Notes: generated from the sequence alone by a model not told the origin. Numbered from the stretch's first letter, positions 17,466 through 27,930 are shown. The stretch: 64,000 bases of DNA from Skeletonema tropicum (GCA_037178625.1 CM074141.1:124001-188000); one strand, 5' to 3'. A program made the numbers and translations.

Positions 17466-20261
17466 CTAATCACCAGATGAAGATCCTGCGAAGTAATCAC
17501 TTGGGATTTCATGATCCTTCTTCGCTTCTTTCCACTTCTTGTTCGGGTTGGTTATGATGTTGGTAATCCTGGTTGTCAGGTCTGTCCTGTCTTTGATGAA
17601 ATTGCCCTTGATTGCTGCTGCGTACGATGTTTCTGTGATTTCTTCCAACTTTCTCTTGCTATACCTTGTCTTCGACTCTTCTGCCTTCCCCTCCAAGTAT
17701 TTCACCCAATTTGCTCGCTTCTTGTACGATTCGCAGAACTGGCCATTTTGCTTTCTCTTGCAATTTTTTAATCGGTTCGTTGAAATGTTGCTTCCGGTCC
17801 AGTATATGGCACTGTCCGACGGGTATGCTTGATCTTTGGAGCCAAGTGTTTTGCCTCTGCTGGTAGCCACGTACATTGTTCCAAGAAACTTGCTAATCTC
17901 CCACAACTCATCTGCTGGATCTATTATCATGCGGTTCCAGCGGTCTCCTTTGTCGAATCCAGCTTCGAGTCCTTGACAGCGGTGGATGGTGATGGCGTAG
18001 GCAATTTGCAATGGCATGAATAATGCGGTGCAGCATCCTCTGTTGCAAATCTGCTCGTAGGGTGGGATTGGCACGTGCTGTGCGCAATAAGTTGGGGTAG
18101 GATGCATTTGTATCAGTATGAAATGAGTTAGTAGTGTTTTCGCAGAGAGTGGCAATTGTCTTGTGTCTTTCGTGTGTCAACTTTTACTCACCGTTGGGTT
18201 GTTCTTGTCCCATGGGTCCTCGCCTGGTGGTGGTTTGTATGTAGGGAAATCCACAACAATGTACTTCGGTAGGCTAACCTCACCTTTACCGTTTGGTCCA
18301 ACGGAGCGATCCTTATCGTAAACGATCTCGACAACTACCCCAATAGCTGAGACGTACAATCCTGAGTTGGGATCGATGTTGGCTGACTCCAAGCAAACAT
18401 GTGCACCTACGCACACATCAAAGGTGTAGAATAGCCTCCTGCCGTAAAAGTGCGACTGGTATGCTGTGTTATTGCCCGCCATCCTGCTGCTGAATTGACA
18501 CCTGAGCCTAGCTATTGGTACTTTCAGTCGTTCGTGTGTTTTGATCAGCATGTCTACATTTTTCTGGGACATATCGTCCCGTTTCGCGTATACCCACAAC
18601 GTCTTTGGGTCATTTTCTACCTCTTCCCTCAGTTTTGGATGATATTTTCCGAGTTCGTCTATGTGTAGTTTGATCAGGCGCTTTGCATCCTCATCAGTCT
18701 GGTTCCCCACTCTCATCCTGTTCATGAGATCGCTATCCTCCTTGTCTTTTGCTCTAAAATTCTTCGTCAACATGAAGACCACATCCGTCATCATCTCAGT
18801 CAAGATTTTGCTACCCTCGTAATCGCATATTTGATTGTTTTTACTCTTTCCTGTCATTGTTTTTGGCCTATCGTTGTTGTGGTATTCGTGGTAGCCGTTT
18901 ATTGCTCCCCCCTTGTTGGACGGTGGCAGCTGGTAGTCGTCACCGAAGAACAACACAACCGGGACACCGCCCCACCTCTCCCGTTTATTGTGCCCATTAA
19001 ATGCGCAATCTCTCACATGCTCCTCTGCACCGAATGTTACGTGTGAGCCCAACATGCTTCTTTCATCGACCATCAGTACGAGCAGCTCTTTCAGTTTATT
19101 GCACATTTCTTCTCTTCTTTTTGCGTCCAATGATTTGTAAGGTACCTGTACGTTAATTCCCAGAAGTGAGTGCAGCGTGCACCCTTTGACGTTGTACGCT
19201 GCGCTGCCTGAAGGAGCAGCAACCTGGACTGTCTTGTTCGAATCGGTCAGCTTCCTGATGATGGAAATGATGGTGTTAATTACCAGCGATTTCCCGCACC
19301 CACCCATTCCTGTAATTGTTGCTCGTAGCGGCTTGTAATCCTCGTCATTATCAAGGAATTTCACCACAGTATCGACAGTGGCGAGTACGATCATCGCCTG
19401 TTCCTCGGACAGTTCCTCGATGTTGTAACTTGATCCGTCAGATTTCGTGGGTATTGTTGCGCCTGAATGATCGTCCATCATGGCTCTGGCACGTTGCTCT
19501 CTGAGTTTGACTGTGTACTCCTCCCCTGGTATTGTTACGTCTCTTTCTCCATCAAACGAGCTCTTCGACCAATCGTGATTCAATCCTACGTCGATTTTCT
19601 TGCCCCCCAAAAGTAACTCATCCACTTTCCTATCAGAGAGTTGGGTCGAGTGCAAATGATTCAGGTGTTGATCTACCTCGTCATCGTCGAGCTCGTCAAT
19701 GTTGACATCTGCTTGAATTGTCCCTTTTCTTGCCACACATTCGATCCTTTTTTCTTGCGCGTATCTAACAGCTCTCTGGTATTCGGTCCAAACACTTGTA
19801 GGGACCTGTCTTTTCTGCAGCATCAACTTGAATGTATTGATTGTTCTCTGTCTGTCGCGTAAATTAAGTGGTTTGTCGAAGCTCCATGGCTTGTGAAGTA
19901 ACAACATTCCTCTTGCATAATCGTAGTCCACCGGGTAACGTGGTCTGCAATTGAGTCCTTTGGCGATGAGTATCCTGTTCATGCGTCTATTGCTGTCAGG
20001 GTCTATCATGAACTTTTTCCTACACCACTCCTTGTAAAAGTACTGATCCAAGGTCAGTTTGCTGTACTTTTCCTCCCTGCTTGCATAGCTATAGACCAAG
20101 TCGTTTGGCTTAGGGTCGGATGATTTTCGTAGCTTCAGACAATTCTGAACCGACACGTAAGTGATCACATCTGAACAGAGTGTTAAACTCAGCCTATCAA
20201 TCTCGTGCACCGCCTCTTGTATGCTGATGAGCCTTTTGCTTGTCATCCAGTTCAGTGACAT
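17466..20261 (-). CDS. Pif1/Helitron-type DNA helicase (two exons)
   Basis: Superfamily 1B ATP-dependent 5'-3' DNA helicase by motif. Exon 1 runs 20261-18192 (the frame is open from 20270) and exon 2 runs 18077-17466, joined in phase 0 across a 114-bp GT-AG intron; about 893 residues. Before the helicase core is the segment RPRYPVDYDYARGMLLLHKPW, typical of the spacer preceding the helicase in Helitron Rep-helicases. Core: Walker A GMGGCGKSLVI (about residue 320), Walker B LMVDERSML, FFGDDYQLPP and TKNFRA; exon 2 adds AYAITIHRCQG and MYVATSRGK. Without exon 2 the last motifs are lost, which supports the intron. No HUH Rep domain precedes it. Likely the mobilising helicase of the 8.9-kb element. 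Confidence 0.85.
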
Positions 20262-20548
20262 TTTCACCAATGTTTGGACACCACTTATATCCTCGGAGCT
20301 TTTGCTGGGAGGTGAGAATTAATAGTGGCGGTAGGTTGTGTTAGCAGTGGGGTTAACAGTGTTCGATTGTTTCAATTTGCAAAATTGTGCACTGCACAGT
20401 TTTACCAAAGTCGATGGCGGAATACAGTGAGGTTACCCAGCGTAAGATTTTGTTTCAATTTGCAAAATTGTGCACCGCACAGTTTTACCAAAGAAGATGG
20501 CGGAATACACAACTGCACTGAATTCAGTGTGAGAGACAACTTTCATCT

Positions 20549-22260
20549 TCAGAGCACACTTACCTTTGCACAGTGCAGGTTTCCTCCGCCTGGAGCGAAG
20601 GAAACAATCCTCGTTTCACCGCTTTCTCCATGGCATCCATCAGGTGGCAGCAGCACACAAATTTCAAGACACATGATTGTGCTCAATACATCGAGCAATG
20701 TGAAATACCAGTCAATCGAGCGATGTACTTTGTTGTATGAGTATTCGCATTCATAAATGAATTCGTCCATCACTCTTTTGATACGAGGATAGAAGGGTTC
20801 ATTCGCAGCCATATACATGACATCAGCGACGAACGGCAGCAGTTTCTCCTCTGTGTTGAGAGCCACGTTATCAACTACACAAGCGAGTGCGTGGAGGATA
20901 CTAAAAGTGTTCCTCGGTACCAACTTGTCACCGGTCGGCCTCTGAACATGATCCGCACCAGCTGTAATGATTTGTTTCAATCGCATCTTCTTTGCTAATT
21001 TCGACATTGCCAAATTGTCAACATCGTCCGTAACAGAAAAAGTTTCTTGATACTCATTTACAACGAGTTTCCTGAGTCGTTGTACACTATCAGCAATATC
21101 ACCTCTTGCAATCAAATCAACAGTATCAACGAAGTCATTAGGATTGCCATTCGACTTAGACGAGGGAGGAGCAGTCTCAGTGACGTTCGATGGAGAGGAA
21201 TGTGCCTTCGCTCGCGTCAAACTCTTGAAAACTTTGTTGTCAGGGGAGAGGTAATGGTGGTAAATAGTTCCGCGGGATTTGCCGCCCTTACGCTTGATAC
21301 TCTTCCTTTTCCATCCATCCGAGAGATCTGAATGGGTGTAATCAACCCACTCATTCTCGCTATGTAGAAGGCAGTTGCATTTATTTATTAGGTAAAATTG
21401 TTCAGTGATCGATTATACTAAAATGATTCAATAAGCAAGCGATACTTAGTGCGGCAGTGCACATGCACACAAAATAAACTCACATGATAGTTGAATCAGG
21501 AGAGGCCTTCTCTCGGACAGGTACCGGTTTAGACTTTTTCGTGACAGCACCTTTCTCGGACAAATCCGGTTCATCATCATCTTGAACAGGTTGATCACGG
21601 GAGCCCGAATGAGTTTTGTCTTCAAGTACAAGTTTCCCGTTCTCATCACTGGTGTGAAGTTGAAGGTTGAAAAAAAAACTTGTAAGTAAAAAGGAAAGAC
21701 AGAATTTGTAAAACGGTACAATGAACAAAAATACCAAAATCATTGAACCACACGAAGGTTAACCTTCTCTCTTACCAAAAATGCTCACAATTTGAAGTGT
21801 ACGGCGCTTGGCTTGTACCTCCTTTCTGAGCAATAGCGGCAAACATTAAGAAGTTGACCGCTGCAGACACCAGATCATCTTTGTCAGTAGAATCAGTCTT
21901 ACCAACTGGGACATTCGGGTAATGTTCAGACAGTTCATTCAGGATGTACTTGATTGACCCGACTTCAAAGACGGAAAGAGCAGAAAAGAGCAGTTGTTCT
22001 TTCTCCAACTTGGCAACGTCAAACCCATCGCCTAATGCAACAGACGCTAGCAGCGAGAAGATACGATCGTCGGTACGCACCAAACGCCAATTGATGTCTG
22101 TTACGCTCAATGCAATGACAGGAGCCGACGGTTTAGCGGCAGTCTTGACCCCTGACGAAGTAAGACGTGCATCGACATTGCTCCGATTCCGCACGGCACG
22201 GAAGCCCTTACCATTACTACCAACGGTGGATATAACTGGATTTGTGTTGCCAAACTTCAT
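20549..22260 (-). CDS. Three-exon protein with MBD-like motif, Helitron-like element
   Basis: Exons 22260-21776, 21648-21484 and 21359-20549 join in frame (485+165+811 = 1461 nt, 486 residues) with GTAAGA and GTGAGT donors and CAG/TAG acceptors. Exon 2 is acidic and Lys-rich. Exon 3 begins with an MBD-like pattern: DGWKRKSIKRKGGKSRG, then YHHYLSPDNKVFKS, comparable to the family signature GWxR...R..G...YxSPxGxxFRS of methyl-CpG-binding and TAM domains. The remainder is helical and unrecognised. Both introns carry one 27-nt palindrome. The stop at 20549 overlaps a GTAAGT, so a further 3' exon is possible, but no in-frame acceptor into the helicase gene was found. A role in targeting or chromatin binding is speculative. 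Confidence 0.65.
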
Positions 22261-23126
22261 TATTTATTCGGACAATGTAGAAATGTGATGATGTAAATGA
22301 TGCAATGCATAATTTATGAGAGCTGTTGAACGGCTCGACAACGTACAAACTGCCTACATAACCGTCGCCAACGCACCAGCGCAATAATCAGCAGAGAACA
22401 ATGCAATCAATAACCAACCACGTCATGAAGTAAACGAGTTCCTTCGTAAGCTACGTCGGCAACACAAGATCTTGTGGTTCAACACATCGACAACACGTCG
22501 ACAAAAAGATTCAGCTCAACACAAGACGTCGACGTGGAGTTAAGAACTGACGTATTGATCAGTACGTGGCCAAAGATCGGCAGTTATTCAAATGCAAACA
22601 CGTCGGCAACCAACGTCGGCGTCTATTTAGACTTGCATCAATAGACGACTCGGCAGATAATGTAATTGAGCCAATGTCGACCTGAGTACTTGCTGCATGA
22701 ACTTAAATACTTTTTTGTTCATTGGATTTTGCCAACACCTGACTTCTGGTACTTTGTGACGTAAGACGATTGGAATCAAGTGTACTAATTCCTTAAGTAA
22801 CGAAGTTTACCACGTCACTCAGAGAAAAAATGAAGAAAATAGATGGTGACGGGGATGCACACCGGAAAGAACGAAGAAGCTCATCGACAATCTGACTTAA
22901 TTAGCCTGGAAAAGTCCTTTCTAGCACAAATCAAGCGATTTTTAGATCTAAATCATAAGATATAGCATCTAAATGACAATCAAAATGGGCATTTCAGCGG
23001 GGATAGGAGGGGGGAAAATCCCAACACTTCAAGTTTAAGTTCCGGAAGTAATTCAGAGCAAAGCACCGCACCCAACGAATCCGCCGCACAGATCTCGCAT
23101 AAAACGCAACAGCGCTCCACCAAATC
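22261..23126. promoter_or_regulatory. Bidirectional intergenic region with repeated ACGTCGGCAAC-like motifs
   Basis: This 866-bp gap separates two divergent genes, so it should hold both promoters. The motif acgtcggcaa(c) or a close variant recurs near 22330, 22361, 22453, 22484, 22495, 22600 and 22613. No other feature is visible. The regulatory role is inferred from position only. Confidence 0.4.
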
Positions 23127-25477
23127 ATGACCGACAAACAACATCCAACTGAACACGATAACGACGACACCATGAACTCACCTGAAGCTACAGATGCAAC
23201 TGAATCTGCGGTTGAATCTGCAGCTGAAGCTGTGGACGCAAAAAGCACGTTAAAGGAGACAACGAGTCCGCCGGACAACCAGATGAACACCCCCGGAAAG
23301 AATAACACACCTACCGATCATACTGCCGAGGCTGTCACCAGACCAACCACCAACAACGTTATCACCCCTGACAAACCAACAGCAGGTACAGAAACGACTA
23401 CGCAGCAAGTCGAGGAAGATCGACCTGAGCATTACATCAAAGGCACAAATACGGGCCTGCCAACAAAAATTAGTGCTACGGTTTTCGTTTGCTTCACCCA
23501 TTTGGATAAAGAAGGCAAATTGGTAGCGGAGAATGTAAATCAAGCGGTACCACAGCAAGAGAAGATACTCGGGCTATTGAAACTGGTGGCTACGGGTAAA
23601 TCCGGCGACAACAAAGAAATGAACGACAGTCAGATACACTTACACTTCAGCAAGAAAGCAGCGGAGGATGATTCCGCGGAAGATTGCGTGAGTTTACTTT
23701 TGTTGAATCTGCGCAACGAACCATTTTGTAAAATTGATCACTGTACAAATTTGGGAATGTTGATTCGTTGATCGATTGCGATGTTGCACAGAACGAATTT
23801 GTAAATTTGATCACTGTACAATTTTGGTAATATTGATTCGTCGATCGATTGCTGCAGCCAAACTACATCATGCTACTTGATTTGTATAATTGCTCACTGT
23901 GCGATTATACGAATATTGATTTATAGATCCGTTGCTGAACTCACAACTAACACTTGATTGATGCTACTCCACATTAATAACAGGAGAAGACAGAACCAGT
24001 CAATGCAACTCATATGTCATTGATTGCATCCAGTGAAGAAGCGAGGACTAGTGTGGCTTACGGATTGCCATTCACGTATGTTCCAGAGCTATCACACTTA
24101 ATCGACGTACTCAACGGAGATGATGGTAGTGGCACAGATGAAACGAAAAGAGAAATATCAGAGGCATTAACTGCTAATGTGACAACAGTCGAAGGTCAAC
24201 GAAAGCTTTTGAGCACTGCAAGAAAGCACCATTGGCTAGATGAAAGTCAAAATGAAGTCAATGTGGCAGTCCAAGATGGTATCGAGGGATTTGGTCATTT
24301 CTACACTTCCTTCACTGCTTCATTGAAATTCTATGTCACAGCTGTTGAAGGCAACCACCGCTTGATAGCATTATTGGCAGCTCTGCTGCGATGCAAAGTG
24401 AAGAGAGAGTCAGGCTACTTCTTCAAGCCAAGCAATCCCGGAGATCCGACGTTCTTGACCAATTCATTCGTAGGAATTGAAGATAACGAACATGACGCCA
24501 TGGAGAATGCTCTTGAGAAATTGAAAAAATCGGACAGTGATGCAATATTGAGCCACCCCTTCGACGCTCACATTACAGTAGCATCAAGGACTGCTACCGA
24601 ATCTTTCCCCGCGCCTCACCTCGCGGAAACTCTTCTAGCCGAGAAAAGCAAGAACGTGAGCAAAAGGAAGCTTGGATCAACAGTACTAAATATATACAGA
24701 GGCTTAACTAAGCATAATTCTGTGAGAAGAGACCATGAGGATTGGACTGAGAAGGAAGTTGGTACTAACGGTAAGATAGTCAGCAAAGGTAAAGTTTTGA
24801 CCATAAAGGGGCTGAGAGCGCGAACGGCAAGGACACTTGAAGAGTTTGAAGATGACCCAAGTTTCACCGAAGAGCCGCTCACTCAATACTACGAGAATCC
24901 AATGCGTGAATACGAGACGTGCCAAAACGAAGTGCAGCTCAGAGTTGATGGTGGAGGACCAAATGATGTACTCAAATTGCCTGTCAAGTGTAATATGGAC
25001 AACTTCGGTTCTACAGGGAACTACCCGATGACTGTTGAGCACAGCATGGCCAGATTTTTCCCACTCGCGGTAGCGGTACAGTCATTGCTTGAAACTGATG
25101 GAATGCAGCTATTTACCTCAAAGCAGATAAGCGCAATGTTGGCAGGCGGAATTATTATGCCAAGATCAGGAGTGAACACGATTGTGATACCCAAGGATGA
25201 TACTGATGGAAAATACAATGACACGCCTAAACTATGGGACAGGTCAGTTGAAGGGATCATGGCGACAAGTACTGCAGCGTTGGTCTACACAGTCGAGTCT
25301 GCCAAACTGTTCAACGCAGATGCCTTGCTTGATCAAACTTTAAATGCCTTCAGCATCATGTCGCAAACCAAAGATATGGCGAATGATTTGAGATTGAGTA
25401 TTGGTAAGAACAAGCTTGGTATCATGATCCGAAAACAAACAGTTGAGACGACGAATGACTGCCGGACAATGTACTAA
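23127..25477 (+). CDS. Two-exon protein with GNHR (ParB/Srx-like) motif, Helitron-like element
   Basis: Exon 1 is 23127-23687 and exon 2 is 23984-25477, joined in phase 0 (GTGAGT donor, ACAG acceptor); 684 residues. The first 110 residues are acidic and Thr/Ala-rich, probably disordered. Exon 2 contains FYVTAVEGNHRLIALLAALL, resembling the 'xGxHRxxAL' core of the ParB/sulfiredoxin nuclease fold or the related DGQHR motif; this is one short motif, not a full domain match. The rest is mixed alpha/beta and unrecognised. The 296-bp intron holds three 27-nt palindromes and two more lie downstream of the stop. Divergent from the MBD-like gene. Function unknown; site-specific binding to the palindromes is an attractive but untested idea. 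Confidence 0.65.
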
Positions 25478-25890
25478 TTGGTATAAGTGTGCACAGCACA
25501 ATTATATATAATTTGATCAGGCGCACTGCAATCTTCTCTCAAATCCCTACACAAATACTAGTGCCGATGGACAGATAGATGATTTTCACAATTCTAACAC
25601 AATTAAAGACAACGTCATTGCAGAGCAACTTTATAGCCGTATTCTATTGTAAAGAGACTAATTGGTAAAATTGTGCACAGCACAATTATACCAATTAAGG
25701 CCAACGTCATTGCAGAGCAACTTTATAGCCGAATTCCGTTGTATAAAGACTACTGACAAGCCACACGGCAAATGGCCAACAGAGCAAGATGACGACACAA
25801 TACTTTACAGGCCCCGAGGGCCCGCGCTGAACCCGCCACATACACCGCTGCACGCCACTACTATCGCACCATTCTGCGCGCCCCTGTTTA
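25478..25890. other. Right non-coding flank of the 8.9-kb element
   Basis: Two palindromes (25481-25507, 25665-25691), an imperfect direct repeat of about 54-58 bp (about 25602-25655 and 25693-25750, both with 'caacgtcattgcagagcaac'), and the inverted GC motif at 25810-25822. No gene seen. Confidence 0.65.
25810..25822. repeat. Right GC hairpin motif (inverted copy)
   Basis: GGCCCCGAGGGCC, reverse complement of 16948-16960, placed 68 bp inside the right end, so the two inverted motifs are not symmetric about the ends. Confidence 0.75.
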
Positions 25891-26666
25891 GTACCATCGA
25901 GTAGATGATCTGCGATGTGACGATGTTCACCAAAGATAACAACATCGATATGCTGTCGCTTGATAGAACTTGTGCCCAGGAACTGAATATCGAGTTTCCA
26001 GAATAGGGTCATCAAAAGGGCGCTGATGTCATGTTGTCGAAGACAAGCTATAACACCGATAGGACGTGTATCCATAGATGGATATAGGTTGGTATTAACA
26101 CCAGAAGGAGTTACCAAAGTACTGAATTCCGAAGGATCCATGATGCGAAGAATAATAACTGCGATCAATTTGTCTCCACCCAATGTAGAAGTGTCGAGAA
26201 TATAGTGTCTGGTTCCTAAGCTCACATCTAGACGAAGCACCGATCGAATCGAGAGAGATGCCGGGTTAAGTGCGGGCAAAGGCCTGTACACGGTGACAAT
26301 CCACCATTTATCCTCTTGACTTCCTAATAAGGAGAGACCCATTACTAACGAAGGATGGCCCACCACATGGTAGATATCCACTTCTTCATAAGACACGTAA
26401 ATCCACGAACGTGTAGATATGATGCCTTCAGTAGAAAACAGGACTTGATGTAAATCCAAAAACTCGGATAAGGGTCTCCGCCACCTTCCTCTGCGAAATA
26501 CATCAGATTCCATATTAGCATCTCGACTACCATCACTGGTCTCTAAAGAAGCGTCTACAAAACCCTCATCGGCAGTAACATCGCCACGTGAAGAAGAAAG
26601 TTGATCCTCCTGCATGATGATATCGGCGTCAGATAAAGATGTTATGCTGTATTGAGCAGCTATCAC
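25891..26666 (-). pseudogene. Long uncharacterised frame of family C element, N-terminal part
   Basis: On the minus strand it encodes nearly the same N-terminal region as the family A frame (MQEDQLSSSRGDVTADEG, then RRGRWRRPLSEFLDLHQ). At 25890 it runs into the 8.9-kb insertion. The remaining part of the gene lies at 14812-16945. Confidence 0.8.
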
Positions 26667-26840
26667 GGGTGTCCACTTGGTATGAAAGGAAGTTCTGTTG
26701 AGCGAGGTGTTAACCTGGCAAAACGGAGTCCACTTAAATCAGTGACGTGAGGATGATCTCTAGATTTCTTACGTCCGGCTTGATCAGACAATACAACGGT
26801 GGTCTGATAGCTATGTAGAAAACGCGAGACAATGATAATC

Positions 26841-27337
26841 TCTCAAGTTGAGTATTATCTGCTCAAAGCCTGAGAAATCTATATGCGTACATCGACGTTG
26901 ACTTGCTGTACGAGGATCACTGATCTGAACGACGGGTGGCTCGGCGGAAGTGAAGGATGAAGGACGTATGAAGATTCTGGAACGTTGAGTTCAAATACCA
27001 AATTAAGCTGGATGTTGGAGCTATCTGCTCATCTATCCTACCCGACTATCGAAGTAATATTGGGAGAAGTCTCCGCCATTGTCGGCTTCGTCTACTACAC
27101 GTTGTTTATTCTTTATTTCTATCTACAAAAGTGAGAGGTCGGCGTGTCATGGTAGTGCTTCAACCTGTGGTGAAATAAAATCTTATCCCGCCAAAACAAG
27201 CAGATGGCTACTTCCGAGCAGCTGGTTTCTCGTCGATGACGACATGAAATAACGTAAATCCCCATTCCCATAATTCCTAAATCCCATATTCCCGATAATG
27301 ATGATAAAAAGGCAGCGTTCCAAATCCTAAGTTGTCA
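26841..27337 (-). repeat. 5' LTR, family C
   Basis: 497 bp; on the minus strand it starts TGACAACTTAGG and ends CTCAACTTGAGA, followed by gattatcattgtctcgcg, the presumed primer-binding region. Confidence 0.92.
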
Positions 27338-27901
27338 CTTCTCTCTCCCATTTTGTAGTTTGTTGGATATGTCCGGATCGAACCGTACAACTTTGTCGGT
27401 TGTGTAGTTATCAGCCAACACTTTGTATTTTTTAACGTCGTCTGATGATATGGGCTGAAGCCATTGCCACTTTTTCTTACTCGCTTTTTTCATTCTCCAT
27501 AGCCCAGGCTTGAAGTGATGCCGTGCAATGAATATGTTGTTCTTCTTCCTCCTCCCTCCCTCCGTGTGTGTTGCACGTGTCCGTTTCATATTAGAGTCAT
27601 CTGTTGCTTTCTGTTTTAGTTCTTTGTAGTCGGATACGGAAATACCAAGGTTTTTACATGCACAATTAATAAAATTCAATGCATTGACTGTGTCGGACAC
27701 TTCAATATTGATGCATCTGCCAGCAAAGTCAGGGTGTTTGTTTTTGTTAAAAATTGCCAGAAGTTTAGCGCAATCTTTCCAATTGCAGTCACATGCATTC
27801 TTTTTCTTTTTCACTGCCACAGGAGAGGGAGTAACTTTTGTTGATCGGCGCTTCTTTCCTACCTTCGGAGTCTTGGGAGACAATTGTTTGGTCGAAACCA
27901 T
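27338..27901 (-). CDS. DDE transposase, N-terminal segment (separated by family C insertion)
   Basis: ATG at 27901 lies 30 bp inside the right TIR. The 188 codons encode a basic N-terminus (GKKRRSTK, VKKKKN), then a Cys-containing block CDCNWKDC, GRCINIEV, NCACKN and later IARHHFKPGLW and KKWQW. Spacing and the HHF motif loosely resemble a THAP zinc finger (C2CH), which starts some ISL2EU transposases, but the expected Cys before HF is Arg here. The frame continues exactly into 14278-12134 once the family C element and one copy of CTTCT are removed. In the present sequence it ends at a stop in the LTR (27335). Confidence 0.75.
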
Positions 27902-27930
27902 GATGAAAGATGCGATGATGATAAGAAAAA

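Larger units (their letters stand above)
17440..25691. repeat. Family of ten 27-nt imperfect palindromes
   Basis: Each copy is 27 nt: a 9-nt left arm (consensus GTAAAATTG), a 9-nt centre (TGCACTGCA or TGATCACTG-like) and a 9-nt right arm (consensus CAATTATAC). Copies: 17440-17466, 20379-20405, 20462-20488, 21392-21418, 21708-21734, 23728-23754, 23801-23827, 23884-23910, 25481-25507, 25665-25691. All lie in introns or between genes of the 8.9-kb element; I noticed none elsewhere in the window. The constant length and the matched GTATA/TATAC or GTAAAA/TTTTAC arm variants suggest a conserved hairpin or dimeric protein site. Confidence 0.8.
16946..25890. mobile_element. 8.9-kb Helitron-like element with helicase, MBD-like and GNHR-motif genes
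   Basis: Boundaries are exact, because the uninterrupted sequence exists in the family A element (30290-30330): TCATGA joins GTACCATCGAG with nothing duplicated. The inserted 8,945 bp starts TCGGCCCTCGGGGCC and ends CCCCTGTTTA. A 13-bp GC-rich self-complementary motif lies 2 bp from the left end (16948-16960) and, inverted, 68 bp from the right end (25810-25822). Three genes are visible: a Pif1/Helitron-type helicase (minus), a three-exon gene with an MBD-like motif (minus) and a two-exon gene (plus). Ten 27-nt palindromes occupy introns and intergenic DNA. No target duplication plus a Helitron-type helicase suggests rolling-circle (Helitron/Helentron-like) transposition, but I see no HUH Rep domain and no CTRR end. 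Confidence 0.75.
14284..27337 (-). mobile_element. LTR retroelement family C (minus strand), split by an 8.9-kb insertion
   Basis: LTRs of 497 bp at 14284-14780 and 26841-27337; on the minus strand they start TGACAACTTAGG and end CTCAACTTGAGA. Target duplication CTTCT lies at 14279-14283 and 27338-27342. The internal region is nearly the same as that of family A, although the LTR bodies are unrelated. Its single long frame is interrupted between 16945 and 25891. I found one difference between its two LTRs (gttggc against gtcggc), so insertion was recent. No reverse transcriptase or integrase is encoded. Confidence 0.92.

Noticed and set aside
20270..20560. Fusion of the MBD-like gene with the helicase gene through a GTAAGT donor at the end of exon 3
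   Set aside because: The best acceptor (ctcccag near 20308) gives the wrong frame and soon meets a stop; no convincing in-frame acceptor, so they are kept as two genes.
16946..25890. Classical Helitron with 5' TC and 3' CTRR inserted between A and T
   Set aside because: The left end begins TC after A, but the right end is GTTTA followed by G, with no CTRR and no host T; kept only as Helitron-like.
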